Below are positions 1-32,593 of a stretch of DNA of 64,000 bases, one piece after another (position 1 is the first letter of the stretch; every line of letters begins with the position of its first letter). Below the pieces are notes generated by a model. It was given only the letters and a program-made list of their open reading frames with translations, made no database searches and had not been told where the DNA came from. The position numbers and the translations under genes were made by a program. The DNA is from Streptomyces sp. NBC_01224. GTDB taxonomy: Bacteria > Actinomycetota > Actinomycetes > Streptomycetales > Streptomycetaceae. The stretch spans positions 8,923,001 to 8,987,000 of the forward strand of contig NZ_CP108529.1 of the NCBI RefSeq assembly GCF_036002945.1, in the 5' to 3' direction.

Positions 1-1
1 G

Positions 2-109
2 ATCATGGTCGCCGACACCGCCCGGCTGGTCCCCGGCACCTGCCGTGTCTCCATCGCCGACGAGCGGGCCGGCGACACCCTGCTCGACGCCTTGTCCCGT
101 GTGCGGTGA
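2..109 (+). CDS. C-terminal end of an unidentified protein (partial)
   Basis: An open frame enters from the left edge and stops with TGA at 107-109. The 35 visible residues (ending ...LLDALSRVR) carry no motif I can assign. The following gene starts either inside this stop (GTG at 106) or, more likely, at 163, so the two are probably co-transcribed. Function unknown. Confidence 0.5.
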   Translation: MMVADTARLVPGTCRVSIADERAGDTLLDALSRVR

Positions 110-162
110 ACCGCCGGCCGACCGTCGCGCCACCAGCACCCCGAGACCGAAAGGACCGGCCC

Positions 163-618
163 GTGGGTAACCGCCCCCAGACCGACCACCCGGTGCACGA
201 CCGCCCGCTGACCAGCGAGGTCGTCGCCGAGAACTACGACCGCTGGAGCCCGCCGCTGCATGCGGACTTCGCCGCCAATGAGCACAACGGCCGCGTCGGC
301 CGCACCCTGCTGGTCGACACCGAAAGCCTGCGCGTCTGGGAGACGCGCCTCGAACCGGGCGAACGCCTTCCCGTCCACCGCCATGTCCTCGGCTACCACT
401 GGATCGCCCTCACCGACGGTTGCGCCCGCCAGCACATGGGCGACGGCACCAGCCGGGAGATCTCCTATGCGCGCGGGCAGACGAGGTACTTCAGCGTCGT
501 CGACGGCGGACATCACCTGCACGACCTGAAGAACATCGGCGACGAGGTGCTGTCCTTCCTGACCATCGAGTCCAAGGACGGCCCGAACGAGCCGATCGAC
601 CTTCCGCAGGACCCGTGA
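163..618 (+). CDS. Small cupin-fold protein
   Basis: A protein of about 151 residues with a single cupin-like beta-barrel signature. A histidine cluster (PVHRHVLGYHW) follows an LEPGERL strand, and a second conserved stretch contains GGHHLHDLKN. I chose the GTG at 163 because AAGGA lies at 151-155 with good spacing; an upstream in-frame GTG at 106 overlaps the preceding stop but has no ribosome site. Single-domain cupins bind metal or small ligands and act as isomerases, dioxygenases or ligand sensors, and the sequence does not say which. It lies about 50 bp upstream of a carbamoyltransferase on the same strand, so a shared tailoring role is possible but is inference. Confidence 0.6.
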   Translation: MGNRPQTDHPVHDRPLTSEVVAENYDRWSPPLHADFAANEHNGRVGRTLLVDTESLRVWETRLEPGERLPVHRHVLGYHWIALTDGCARQHMGDGTSREISYARGQTRYFSVVDGGHHLHDLKNIGDEVLSFLTIESKDGPNEPIDLPQDP

Positions 619-671
619 CGGCGGCCGCGGGGCCGTGTCGCAACCACCGTCGCCAGGGAGGCTGAACCACC

Positions 672-2453
672 GTGATCGTGCTCGGATACAACGGATTCAC
701 CAGGGGCGCCGAGATCTTCGGGCGCCTGTTCGGGGCGACCGGCGTCGCCCGCAACCTGCTCGTGGGCCACGACGCGTCGGCGGCCCTCGTGGTCGACGGC
801 GAACTGGTCGCCGCCGTCGAGGAGGAACGGCTCAGCCGCGTCAAGAAGACCTCCGACTTCCCCGCCCACGCGATCCAGTGGTGCCTGGACTTCGCCGGCG
901 TCCCCCTCGACCAGGTGGACGTGTTCGCCTTCCCCTGGCGCTTCTCGCCCGAGGTGGCCGACGAGATGATCGCCCAGGTTGCCTCGGGCGATCTGTCACC
1001 CGCCGAGAAGTTCGACGTCCTGCGGCGCACCGGCGAGTTCTACACCGACATGGTCAGCCGTGAGGCGGTCCACGACGACTTCGTCCAGCGCACCGGCCAT
1101 GAGCTCGACCCCAACAAGCTGGTCCTGGTGCCCCATCATCTGGCCCATCTGACGTGTGGCGCCTATCTGGCCGGGGGCGGGGACGCGGCGTTCCTGGTGG
1201 GCGACGGCCGGGCCGAGACCCTGTCCTCGGTGACGGGCGAAGTGCGCGACGGCGTGGTGCGCGTCTTCGACGACAGCACCATCCCGATGGCCAGTTCGCT
1301 CGGCGTGGCCTACGGACGGATCACCCGCTACCTCGGCTTCGTGCCCAACAACGACGAGTACAAGGTGATGGGCCTGGCCGCCTACGGCCCGTCGCCGCGT
1401 CGCAACCCCCTGCTGGAGCGTTGCGTACGGCTCCACGAGAACGGCACGTACACCATTTCCATCCCCATGGACGTGACGGCGTACTACGCGCTGTTCGACG
1501 ACCTGTTCGACGGAGACAGCGAGAAGCGCGAGGAGTTCGACTTCCGGGTGAAGGTCGCCGCCATGGCCCAGCACATGGTGGAGGCCGTCACCACGCACCA
1601 GGTGCGGGCGCTGACGGCCGCCTCCGGTCTGGACACACTCCTCTTCGAGGGCGGTCTCGCATTGAACTGCGTGGCCAACACCAAGATGCTGGAACGCTCG
1701 TCGTTCACCGGCATGGAGGTCAGTTTCGGCGCGAGCGACCCGGGGGTCGCCATCGGCGCGGCCGTGTACACGGCCGGGCTCAGAAACCGCCCCGCCGACG
1801 CTGCCACCACGCCCTACCTCGGGCCCTCCTACGACGAGCGGCACATCCTGGAGGCACTGGAGGAGTACGCCGACCGCGTCGAGTGGCAGGAGGAGGCCGA
1901 CATCGAGGCGGTCACCGAGCACACGGCGCGGCTGCTGTCGGAGAAGAACGTCGTGGCCTGGTTCCAGGGGCGCACTGAGTACGGGCCGCGCGCTCTGGGC
2001 AACCGCAGCATCCTCGCCAACCCGGCCTTCCCCGAGATCAAGGACATCATCAACATCCGGGTCAAGCACCGCGAGCCCTTCCGTCCCTTCGCCCCGGTCG
2101 TCCTCGAGTCCGAAGCGCCCCGGGTGTTCGACCTGGGCAAGAAGACCTCATCGCCGTACATGACGTTCGTCTTCCCGGTCCGCGAGGAGTACCGCGAACG
2201 GATCCCCGGAGCCTGCCACGTCGACGGCACCGCGCGCGTGCAGACAGTCGACGACTGCCAGAACCCGGTCCTGGCCCGCCTTCTGCGCGCTTTCACAGAC
2301 CGGACTGGCGTGCCCTGCCTCCTCAACACGTCCTTCAACGTGGCCGGTGAGCCCATCGTCTGCTCGCCGCGCGACGCTCTGGAGTGCCTCCTCGCCACGG
2401 AGATCGACCATCTGGTTATCGGCCGCTTCGTGATCACCAAGAAGTCCGGCTGA
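672..2453 (+). CDS. Carbamoyltransferase, NodU/CmcH family
   Basis: A full-length 593-residue protein of the O-carbamoyltransferase family, which uses carbamoyl phosphate and ATP to carbamoylate hydroxyls of sugars, antibiotics or Nod factors. The N-terminal Kae1/Hsp70-like fold shows the HDASAALVVDGELVAAVEEE start and the HHLAHLTCGAY metal-binding stretch. The family-defining C-terminal block GRTEYGPRALGNRSIL lies at about residues 433-448. The GTG start has a GGGAGG ribosome site a few bases upstream. It follows the cupin gene closely and is separated from the NRPS cluster by an IS remnant, so its link to that cluster is uncertain. The substrate cannot be read from sequence; a hydroxylated peptide or sugar is plausible. 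Confidence 0.9.
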   Translation: MIVLGYNGFTRGAEIFGRLFGATGVARNLLVGHDASAALVVDGELVAAVEEERLSRVKKTSDFPAHAIQWCLDFAGVPLDQVDVFAFPWRFSPEVADEMIAQVASGDLSPAEKFDVLRRTGEFYTDMVSREAVHDDFVQRTGHELDPNKLVLVPHHLAHLTCGAYLAGGGDAAFLVGDGRAETLSSVTGEVRDGVVRVFDDSTIPMASSLGVAYGRITRYLGFVPNNDEYKVMGLAAYGPSPRRNPLLERCVRLHENGTYTISIPMDVTAYYALFDDLFDGDSEKREEFDFRVKVAAMAQHMVEAVTTHQVRALTAASGLDTLLFEGGLALNCVANTKMLERSSFTGMEVSFGASDPGVAIGAAVYTAGLRNRPADAATTPYLGPSYDERHILEALEEYADRVEWQEEADIEAVTEHTARLLSEKNVVAWFQGRTEYGPRALGNRSILANPAFPEIKDIINIRVKHREPFRPFAPVVLESEAPRVFDLGKKTSSPYMTFVFPVREEYRERIPGACHVDGTARVQTVDDCQNPVLARLLRAFTDRTGVPCLLNTSFNVAGEPIVCSPRDALECLLATEIDHLVIGRFVITKKSG

Positions 2454-2555
2454 CCCCGGCGCCCCCGTTCCCACGGTGAGCCGGGCGGATGCGAGGCCTA
2501 CGGCGGCCGACACACCCGCCGTCCGGCCCCGCCCGCGCTCGCCGTAGGCCCGTAA

Positions 2556-3130
2556 CCACCAGCCCGTCACGGCATCCGCATCAGTGACGGGCAGATGACC
2601 GCGCTGCCCCTGAGCCGCCATGACTGGCACGGCGACTGGAACTACACCCTGCGCCCCGAGGAACACCACCGCGACGGGGCCCCACCCATCCCGCCACAGA
2701 ACCAGCCCGGCCCCGGACGCGACTGGCTGACCCTCCCGGCCCTGACTGGCATGCGGCCCGACCAGTGGGAACAGCTGGTCAACGAACTGGCAGTGGCCCG
2801 ACAGCTCCAGCGGGAAGAGGACCTTCACCAACGACGCGGCGGCGACCGGCAGAAGACCCCCGCCACCGGCCTCTACACCGGCCGGCGCCCCGGCCTCACC
2901 CTCGTCGACCGACTCCTGGCCACCATCCTCTACCAGCGGTTCAGGATCCCCCAGTTCGTCATCGCGCCGCTCTTTACCATCACCCCCGCGACCCTCAACC
3001 GGGCCATCAGCCAAACCCGCCGACTCCTCCACGACATCGGGCACGCCATCGAACCCGCCGAAACACAACTGGCCACCCTCGACGACAAGGACGCAACCGA
3101 ACCAACTCAGCCGCTTCTTTGGATCGGTAT
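2556..3130 (+). pseudogene. ISAzo13-like transposase remnant
   Basis: The open frame begins after a stop at 2553 without a proper N-terminus. It contains LPLSRHDWHGDWNYTLRPEE, typical of the C-terminal end of ISAzo13-family transposases. Downstream is a helix-turn-helix-like stretch (LVDRLLATILYQRFRIPQFV, then TLNRAISQTRRLL) seen in related transposase proteins. The frame loses recognisable homology near 3120 and abuts the DUF885 scrap at 3139. There are no visible terminal inverted repeats and no complete catalytic core, so this is a dead fragment. It marks a rearrangement point at the left edge of the NRPS cluster. Confidence 0.6.
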
Positions 3131-3138
3131 ATCACTAA

Positions 3139-3222
3139 GGGCGCCGGATTCGACGTGCGGGCCTCCCATGAAGCCGTGCTTGGGGGCGGGCTGCCGTTTC
3201 CCGCCCTGCGGGCGCGGGTGAA
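3139..3222 (+). pseudogene. Scrap of a DUF885 gene (C-terminal end only)
   Basis: Reading from 3139, this stretch encodes FDVRASHEAVLGGGLPFPAL. It matches the extreme C-terminus of the intact DUF885 protein encoded near 42060-42130 (FDVRAFHEAVLAGGTLPFPA) at both protein and DNA level. Nothing of the rest of the gene remains, since the ISAzo13-like remnant lies immediately upstream. It sits about 320 bp before a DUF5132 gene, the same neighbour as the intact copy has at 42456. This is one anchor for the segmental-duplication reading. Confidence 0.75.
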
Positions 3223-3543
3223 TGCGAACTCGGCATTAATGAGTACTTAGGAAAATCGGTCCAATAGAGCGTTCGGTGAGTGTGCGTACAACAATCAATG
3301 TTGCTCGGGAAGATCAAGAGCACTCACATGAGTGAACCCGGTCGAAACAATTTGGCCTCGATGCACATGGCTCCACTACGGTGGCGGAAGAGCGGGTACT
3401 GGACCCCATCGACGAGGAATTCGACCCAGCAGGGAAAGTGAATTCTGGAAATGGGTGCTTCCGTCCGCGCATCTGTGCACTGTTTCGGTGTGCGCAGTGC
3501 CCGAGGTCCCTGTCATACGTATGCGTAGCGAAGATGGAGCATC
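3223..3543 (+). promoter_or_regulatory. Upstream region of DUF5132 copy A with a short palindrome
   Basis: A non-coding stretch of about 320 bp with lower GC than its surroundings. It contains the inverted repeat CACTCA-CA-TGAGTG at 3321-3334. Related sequences lie upstream of the two other DUF5132 genes (42257-42271 and 46037-46051; see findings). The region probably carries the promoter for the DUF5132/exporter unit and perhaps for the NRPS genes. I could not assign convincing -10/-35 boxes. Confidence 0.4.
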
Positions 3544-3900
3544 ATGCCGCCCGTAGTACCGCCCTTCCTGTTCGGCCTCATCGCCGCTCCACTGGCCAGG
3601 CGTCTCCTCAAGCCGCTGATGCGCGGCGTGGTCAAGGCATCCGTCGGTCTCGCCGTTGAGGTGAAGAAGGCGACCCTTGAGGCCGGAGAGAACATCCACG
3701 ACCTTGCGGCCGAGGTGGCCGCCGAGATGGTGGCGGCGCAGATCGCGGCCGGTGACGTCGAAGCCCGTTCGGGTGACGGTCAGCAGGCCTCCGAGAGCAG
3801 CGCCCCGAAGGGCGCGAAGGACGAGGCCGCCGCCAAGGCTGAGGGCGAGGCGAGGGCTCCGAAGATCCGCGCGAGCGTCGGCGCCGGCAAGCCGCGCTGA
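3544..3900 (+). CDS. DUF5132 family small protein, copy A
   Basis: A 118-residue protein opening MPPVVPPFLFGLIAAPLARR, with one hydrophobic N-terminal segment, then a helical middle (VKKATLEAGENIHDLAAEVA) and a low-complexity Ala/Lys/Glu tail. The N-terminal two thirds match DUF5132, a family of unknown function found in actinomycetes, often next to metal-transport-like genes. Two paralogues lie in this window (42456-42839 and 46200-46460). It precedes by 170 bp an ABC exporter with an HMA-like N-terminus. A membrane-associated accessory role for that exporter is inference. Confidence 0.75.
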   Translation: MPPVVPPFLFGLIAAPLARRLLKPLMRGVVKASVGLAVEVKKATLEAGENIHDLAAEVAAEMVAAQIAAGDVEARSGDGQQASESSAPKGAKDEAAAKAEGEARAPKIRASVGAGKPR

Positions 3901-4070
3901 CGGTTTGTCCGGCGGCCCGGCCGCCGCCCGGGCTCGGAGAAATACGCCCGAGTGGCGGTCCGCCGCTGATCTGTCGGCCGCATCGATTTCCCCAGGTATT
4001 CCGCTCTTTCGCATTGATCCGTCGTGCTGGTGACGGCTTTTGCGACCTTCACAAACAGGTGATCGTACAC

Positions 4071-6365
4071 ATGCCATCTCTGCTGGGTGCCGCAGCCGGA
4101 TATCGCTCCGTGGATTTGGACGTGCGGCCGCGTTCGGTCATTCCGGGCCGTCAGCGCTGGGACGTCAAGCTGGTTCTCGGACGGCCTCAGGCGGCCGAAG
4201 TCCTCGCCGCGACCCTGCGACGCCTTCCCGGCATCACCGAGGCGCAGGCCAGCCCGATCACCGGCGGGGTCCTCGTCCGGCACGATGCGCGGGTGAAAGC
4301 CGCGGACGTTGGCCGGCTCGTCCGCAGAGCCGTCACCCTGGTCGTGGAGGGCTCGGCCGGAGCGGGGCGTCCGGCCCCGGCACGGCCCGCCGTCGAGCCC
4401 GCCCCGCGCGCGGATCGCGGCGTTGTGCGCCCCGTGCTCGCCGTCGGAGGTGGGGTGGCGGCCGGCATCGCCCTGATCCGCGGGTCGGCGCTCAGCAAGC
4501 AGCTGGTGGCGCTGGGCGGAGTGGCGGCGGCGACCGCGGCCGTTGTCCGGACGGCCTGGCGCAGAACGGTCGACGTGACCCGGGACCTGCCCGGAACAGG
4601 AGCTGAACGACACCCCCTGCTGGAGATCGTCGAGCCGCACCGCCGGCATCTCTACCGCGCCTCCGCGCTGTCGGTCGCCTGTCAGGTCTCGGAGATGGCG
4701 CTCGGTACCTTCCTCGGCTGGACCGCGCTGGTCCTCATCAAGGGCGAGGCCGCCCCGCTCGTCCGCTTCGGCCTGACGACCGCGTCCGCGCAACTATGGG
4801 GCTTGGCAGGGCTGGTGGCAGCAGCCTGTGCCGCCGTGGCAGCCCTCTCGTACTCCTCGAACCTCCAGTGGCGCCAGCTCGGCCAGGACATCGAGCACGA
4901 CTGGCGCAACCGGACGTACGCTCACGTGCAGCACCTCGAACTGCGGCACCTGGAGGGCGAACGGACCACCCGGATCGCCGGCGCGCTCACCGACGACGTC
5001 CGCCAGCTGGGCACCTTCTTCGCCACCTCGGCCAACGACCTGCTGCAACTGGGCACCAGCCTGGTCCTCCTGGTGCCGCTGTTCCTGCTGCTGGCACCGC
5101 AGATCGCCTGGATCGCGTTCCTGCCCATCCCGGTCATCGCCTGGCTGTCGGTCCGCTACCAGGACAAAGTCGCGGCCGACTACGCCGTCTCCGGCGAGCA
5201 CCGCGCCAGGCTGCACAGCCAGTTGGTGAACACGCTGGAGGCCGGCGCCACCGTCAAGAGCTTCTGCACCGAGGACTACGAGGCCGAGCGCATCGACCGG
5301 CTGAGCGGGGAGGCTCAGGAGAGCAACCAGCAGACCGACCGGAGCACGATCCGTCACGCCGAGATCGTCCGGGTCTGCACGACCAGCTCGATGGCCGGCA
5401 CCCTGCTGATCGGCGGCCGGTCGGTGCTCAACGGCAGCCTGTCATTCGAGGTGTTCAGTCCACTGATCGGGCTGCCCCAGATGGTGCTGCTGCGGATGAA
5501 CCGGCTCGGCGGCATCGTCGACCAGTACCAGCGCACGATCACCGCCTACGACCGGGTCCAGCGGCTGCGCGCCCTGCCCGCCGAGACCGACGGCACCGGC
5601 GAACCGCTCGACGTCGAGAAGGTGCACGGGGAGATCGTCCTCAACAACGTGACCTTCGCCTACCCCGGTCGGCCGCCGGCGCTGGAGGACCTCTCGCTGA
5701 CCATCCCCGCCGGGCAGGTCACCGCCCTTGTCGGCGCCACCGGCTCCGGCAAGACGACGATCGCCAAGCTGCTGATGCGATTCCAGGACGCGGAGTTCGG
5801 CAGCGTGCTGCTCGACGGGCGGGACGTGCGCGACTTGCCGCGGCACGATCTGCGCCACGCGATCGGGTTCGTCGCCCAGGACCCCTTCCTCTTCGACGGC
5901 ACCATCGCCGACAACATCCGCTACGGCAGCTTCGGCGCCTCCGACGAGGCCGTGGTCGAGGCGGCCATGATGGCCGAGTCACACACCTTCATCGCGACGC
6001 TGCCGGACGGCTACGACACGGTGATCGGCGAACGCGGAGCCGCCCTCTCGGGCGGGCAGCGGCAGCGGATCGCGCTGGCGCGCGCGATCCTCAAGGACGC
6101 GCCGGTCGTTGTCCTCGACGAAGCCACCTCCGCCGTGGACAACGAGACCGAGGCCGCCATCCAGCGCACGCTCCGCGTCTTCGCGGCCGACCGGACCATG
6201 GTGATCATCGCCCATCGGCTCTCCACGGTCCGCCACGCCAACCGGATCTACGTCATGGACAAGGGCGGAGTCGTGGCCGAGCAGGGCACCCACGACGAAC
6301 TCCTCGCCCAGCACGGACTCTACGCATCCCTCTGGCAGCTCCAGGCCGGCGAACTCGCCGCCTGA
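4071..6365 (+). CDS. ABC exporter (half-transporter) with N-terminal HMA-like domain
   Basis: A 764-residue protein. Residues ~15-90 (PGRQRWDVKLVLGRPQAAEV and onward) have the beta-alpha-beta pattern of heavy-metal-associated domains but lack the CxxC metal motif. Two hydrophobic segments follow near residues 120-165, then a type I exporter transmembrane domain (~180-495) and a nucleotide-binding domain: Walker A GATGSGKTT (~555), signature LSGGQRQRIALARA (~659), Walker B VVVLDEATSAVD (~683) and an H-loop (IIAHRLSTVRH). It probably works as a homodimer that exports the peptide made by the downstream NRPS or gives self-resistance. The ATG at 4071 is chosen because the domain begins there and a similar leader (aacaggtga) precedes the decayed copy near 43041. 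It is the last gene before the NRPS. Confidence 0.85.
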   Translation: MPSLLGAAAGYRSVDLDVRPRSVIPGRQRWDVKLVLGRPQAAEVLAATLRRLPGITEAQASPITGGVLVRHDARVKAADVGRLVRRAVTLVVEGSAGAGRPAPARPAVEPAPRADRGVVRPVLAVGGGVAAGIALIRGSALSKQLVALGGVAAATAAVVRTAWRRTVDVTRDLPGTGAERHPLLEIVEPHRRHLYRASALSVACQVSEMALGTFLGWTALVLIKGEAAPLVRFGLTTASAQLWGLAGLVAAACAAVAALSYSSNLQWRQLGQDIEHDWRNRTYAHVQHLELRHLEGERTTRIAGALTDDVRQLGTFFATSANDLLQLGTSLVLLVPLFLLLAPQIAWIAFLPIPVIAWLSVRYQDKVAADYAVSGEHRARLHSQLVNTLEAGATVKSFCTEDYEAERIDRLSGEAQESNQQTDRSTIRHAEIVRVCTTSSMAGTLLIGGRSVLNGSLSFEVFSPLIGLPQMVLLRMNRLGGIVDQYQRTITAYDRVQRLRALPAETDGTGEPLDVEKVHGEIVLNNVTFAYPGRPPALEDLSLTIPAGQVTALVGATGSGKTTIAKLLMRFQDAEFGSVLLDGRDVRDLPRHDLRHAIGFVAQDPFLFDGTIADNIRYGSFGASDEAVVEAAMMAESHTFIATLPDGYDTVIGERGAALSGGQRQRIALARAILKDAPVVVLDEATSAVDNETEAAIQRTLRVFAADRTMVIIAHRLSTVRHANRIYVMDKGGVVAEQGTHDELLAQHGLYASLWQLQAGELAA

Positions 6366-6389
6366 CCGCAACTGCCGCGCCATCCGACC

Positions 6390-6418
6390 GCCGACCGCGT
6401 GACGTCACCGCGGTCGGC
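6390..6418 (+). promoter_or_regulatory. Inverted repeat between exporter and NRPS
   Basis: A perfect 10-bp inverted repeat (GCCGACCGCG / CGCGGTCGGC) with a 9-nt centre that contains TGACGTCA. It lies 25 bp after the exporter stop and 54 bp before the NRPS start. No T-run follows, so it is more likely an mRNA stability element, attenuator or operator than a strong terminator. Confidence 0.4.
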
Positions 6419-6471
6419 GCGTCTCGGCGCGCCCTGCGCACACGCCTGCCCACACTCCTGGAGGTACCCCC

Positions 6472-30315
<23,844 letters not shown>

Positions 30316-30320
30316 TTCCC

Positions 30321-30536
30321 ATGACCAACCCCTTCGAGAACCAGGACGGCACCTTCCTTGTGCTCGTCAACCAGGAGAACCAGCACTCGCTGTGGCCGCA
30401 GTTCGCGGACGTCCCCGCCGGCTGGACCGTCGCCCACGGCCCCGACACCCACGCCGCCTGCCTGGAGTACGTCGAGCAGACCTGGACCGACATGCGGCCA
30501 AAGAGCCTAGTCGACGCCATGGACGCCCAGCGGTAG
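30321..30536 (+). CDS. MbtH-family NRPS chaperone
   Basis: A 71-residue protein with the family signature NQENQHSLWP, then PAGWTV and the C-terminal WTDMRPKSL block. MbtH proteins bind A domains and are often needed for their folding or activity. Its ribosome site (AGGAGG, ~30305-30310) lies inside the 3' end of the NRPS gene, and its start is 6 bp after the NRPS stop. This indicates coupled translation and assigns it to this synthetase. Confidence 0.97.
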   Translation: MTNPFENQDGTFLVLVNQENQHSLWPQFADVPAGWTVAHGPDTHAACLEYVEQTWTDMRPKSLVDAMDAQR

Positions 30537-30546
30537 CGCGGCCGAC

Positions 30547-31794
30547 ATGACCTCCACCGATACGCTGGACGAGGCCCGCGGCACCGCGGGCCTCGTCCAG
30601 CCCGGCGACCTCGCCGCAGCGCTGCAAACGCCCGAGGCCCGCCGGGACCCATACCCGTTCTACGCCCGCATGCGGCGCGAGAGCCCGGTCCACCGCAGCA
30701 CCCAGGGCATCTGGTACCTCACCCGGTACGCCGACGTCGAGGCGGCCCTGGGAGACCTTCGGCTGTCCAACGACCGGGACCGGATGACCCGCGCCTACGG
30801 CGCGCTCGGCGGCGACCTGAAGGCCTTCAGCAGGCTCACCGACCGGCTCGGCCGGGTGATGAGCAACACCGACCCGCCGGACCACGCCCGGCTGCGCAAG
30901 CTGGCCAACCGTGCCTTCACCGCCCGGCGCGTCGAAGCCCTGCGCGACGGCGTCCAGCGGATCGTCGACCGGCTCATCGACGAGGCGGTCGCGGCGGGGT
31001 CGACCATGGACCTGATCGAGGCGGTCGCCTCCCCGCTGCCGCTGTCCGTCATCTGCGAGCTGTTCGGCATCCCACCCGAGGACCGTCCGCAGGTCAACAC
31101 ATGGTTCCGCCGCCTCGGCCGGCTGAGCGAGGACATCGACAAGTCCGAGGCGGCGATCGAGCAGTACGAGGAGTACCTCGCCCGACTCGTCCGCCGACGC
31201 CGGGCAGACCCGGGCGACGACCTGATCAGCGCCTTGGTCGCGACGCAGGCGCAGGACGACCGGCTCACCGACTCCGAACTGCTGTCCACCTGCTTCGTCC
31301 TGATCACCGCGGGCGACGAGACCACCACCCACCTGGTCGGCAACGGTATGCTCGCCCTGCTCCGCCACCCCGACCAGCTGGCCCGGCTGCGCGAGGACCC
31401 GGCGCTGATCCGCACCGCCGTCGACGAACTGGCCCGCTACGACACGCCGACCCAGGCAATCGTCCGGGTCGTCGCCGAGGACGTCGGGATCGGCGGGCGG
31501 ACGTTGCGCGAGGGCGAGCTGGTGTACCTGTTCCTCGCCGCCACCAACCGTGATCCCGAGCGCTTCGAGGACCCCGACCGGCTCGACCTGTCCCGCCCCG
31601 GCAACCGGCACCTGAGCTTCGGCAACGGCCCGCACTTCTGCCTCGGCGGTCCGCTGGCCAAGCTCCAGGCAGAGGTGGCCATCGGCACGCTGGTCCGTCG
31701 GCTCCCGCACCTGCGGCTGGCCGACGGGGTGGCCCTCGAATGGCGGCCCAACCCACTGCAACGGCGGCTGAGCGCCCTCCCACTCAGCTACTGA
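30547..31794 (+). CDS. Cytochrome P450 (bacterial class, CYP105/107-like)
   Basis: A 415-residue soluble P450. It has the I-helix motif ITAGDETTTH with the expected acid-alcohol pair, the K-helix ExxR (ELAR) and the heme loop FGNGPHFCLG with ligand Cys365. It starts 10 bp after the MbtH stop with no obvious ribosome site, so it is probably translated by coupling. It likely hydroxylates or cross-links the NRPS product, either on a carrier-bound residue or after release. No ferredoxin or reductase gene is adjacent. The aromatic residues at positions 3, 5 and 6 are possible targets, which is inference. Confidence 0.95.
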   Translation: MTSTDTLDEARGTAGLVQPGDLAAALQTPEARRDPYPFYARMRRESPVHRSTQGIWYLTRYADVEAALGDLRLSNDRDRMTRAYGALGGDLKAFSRLTDRLGRVMSNTDPPDHARLRKLANRAFTARRVEALRDGVQRIVDRLIDEAVAAGSTMDLIEAVASPLPLSVICELFGIPPEDRPQVNTWFRRLGRLSEDIDKSEAAIEQYEEYLARLVRRRRADPGDDLISALVATQAQDDRLTDSELLSTCFVLITAGDETTTHLVGNGMLALLRHPDQLARLREDPALIRTAVDELARYDTPTQAIVRVVAEDVGIGGRTLREGELVYLFLAATNRDPERFEDPDRLDLSRPGNRHLSFGNGPHFCLGGPLAKLQAEVAIGTLVRRLPHLRLADGVALEWRPNPLQRRLSALPLSY

Positions 31795-31824
31795 CACATG
31801 AACGATGACGAAGGAGAAGTGACC

Positions 31825-32562
31825 ATGGCCCGAGAGTTCGAGGTCCGCCGGGAGCAGGACCTGCCCGCCACGCCCGAGCAGGTCTGGCACGCGGTCGCCA
31901 CCGGCACCGGCAACCTCGGCTGGCTGTACCCCATGGAAGTCGAGCCGCACGTCGGCGGAAAGGTCACCCGGGCCGACGGCACCGTCGTGGTGTGGGAGCC
32001 GCCGCACCACTTCGCCGTGCGCGTGGCCCTGGACGACGGGTTCTCCAACACGCTCACCTACCGGATCGAGCCGCTCGACGGCGGAACGAGCCACCTGCGC
32101 ATGGGAATCCACTGGGTGCACACAGGCGTCGTCGACGACACCTGGGACACCAAGGCGGACGCGGCCGAGAAGCACGTCGACTTCTACCAGCACGCCCTCG
32201 CCGAGTACCTGAGGCACTTCGCCGGCCGCCCCGTCGTCTACGTCAAGGCCGGCCGCGGCGAGCGCACCGACGACCCCGCCGACTTCGCCGCCCTGCGCCG
32301 ACGCCTCGGCCTCGCCGACGACACGACCGTCGGCGACCGGCTGTCGCTCGACCTCCCGGGCGTGGACGGCGGCTCGGAGGAGGTCGTTGTGGACTGGCTG
32401 AGCCCCGACTTCGTCGGCCTGCGCGGCCCGGACGCGTTGTACCGGTTCTTCAACGGCAGCACCTGGAACTGGCCGATCTGGCTGGGCCACCACCTGTTCG
32501 CCGAGGACACGGACGAACAGCAGGCCACCAAGGCGTGGAGCGCCTGGCTCACCTGCGCCTGA
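31825..32562 (+). CDS. SRPBCC/AHSA1-type protein with an extra C-terminal domain
   Basis: A 245-residue protein. Residues ~1-140 look like an SRPBCC (START-like, AHSA1) ligand-binding fold: ATPEQVWHAVATG near the N-terminus, then VGGKVTRADGTVVVWEPP. Residues ~145-245 form a second segment ending GSTWNWPIWLGHHLF and a helical tail. The ATG at 31825 is preferred because a GGAG site precedes it; an in-frame ATG at 31798 lacks one. SRPBCC proteins bind hydrophobic ligands and include cyclases and aromatases; the role here is unknown. A truncated paralogue of its C-terminal half lies at 43252-43635, again directly upstream of a ~60-residue protein like the next gene. Confidence 0.75.
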   Translation: MAREFEVRREQDLPATPEQVWHAVATGTGNLGWLYPMEVEPHVGGKVTRADGTVVVWEPPHHFAVRVALDDGFSNTLTYRIEPLDGGTSHLRMGIHWVHTGVVDDTWDTKADAAEKHVDFYQHALAEYLRHFAGRPVVYVKAGRGERTDDPADFAALRRRLGLADDTTVGDRLSLDLPGVDGGSEEVVVDWLSPDFVGLRGPDALYRFFNGSTWNWPIWLGHHLFAEDTDEQQATKAWSAWLTCA

Positions 32563-32593
32563 CTCGTCGCACGACACAACCGAAGGATCTCTG

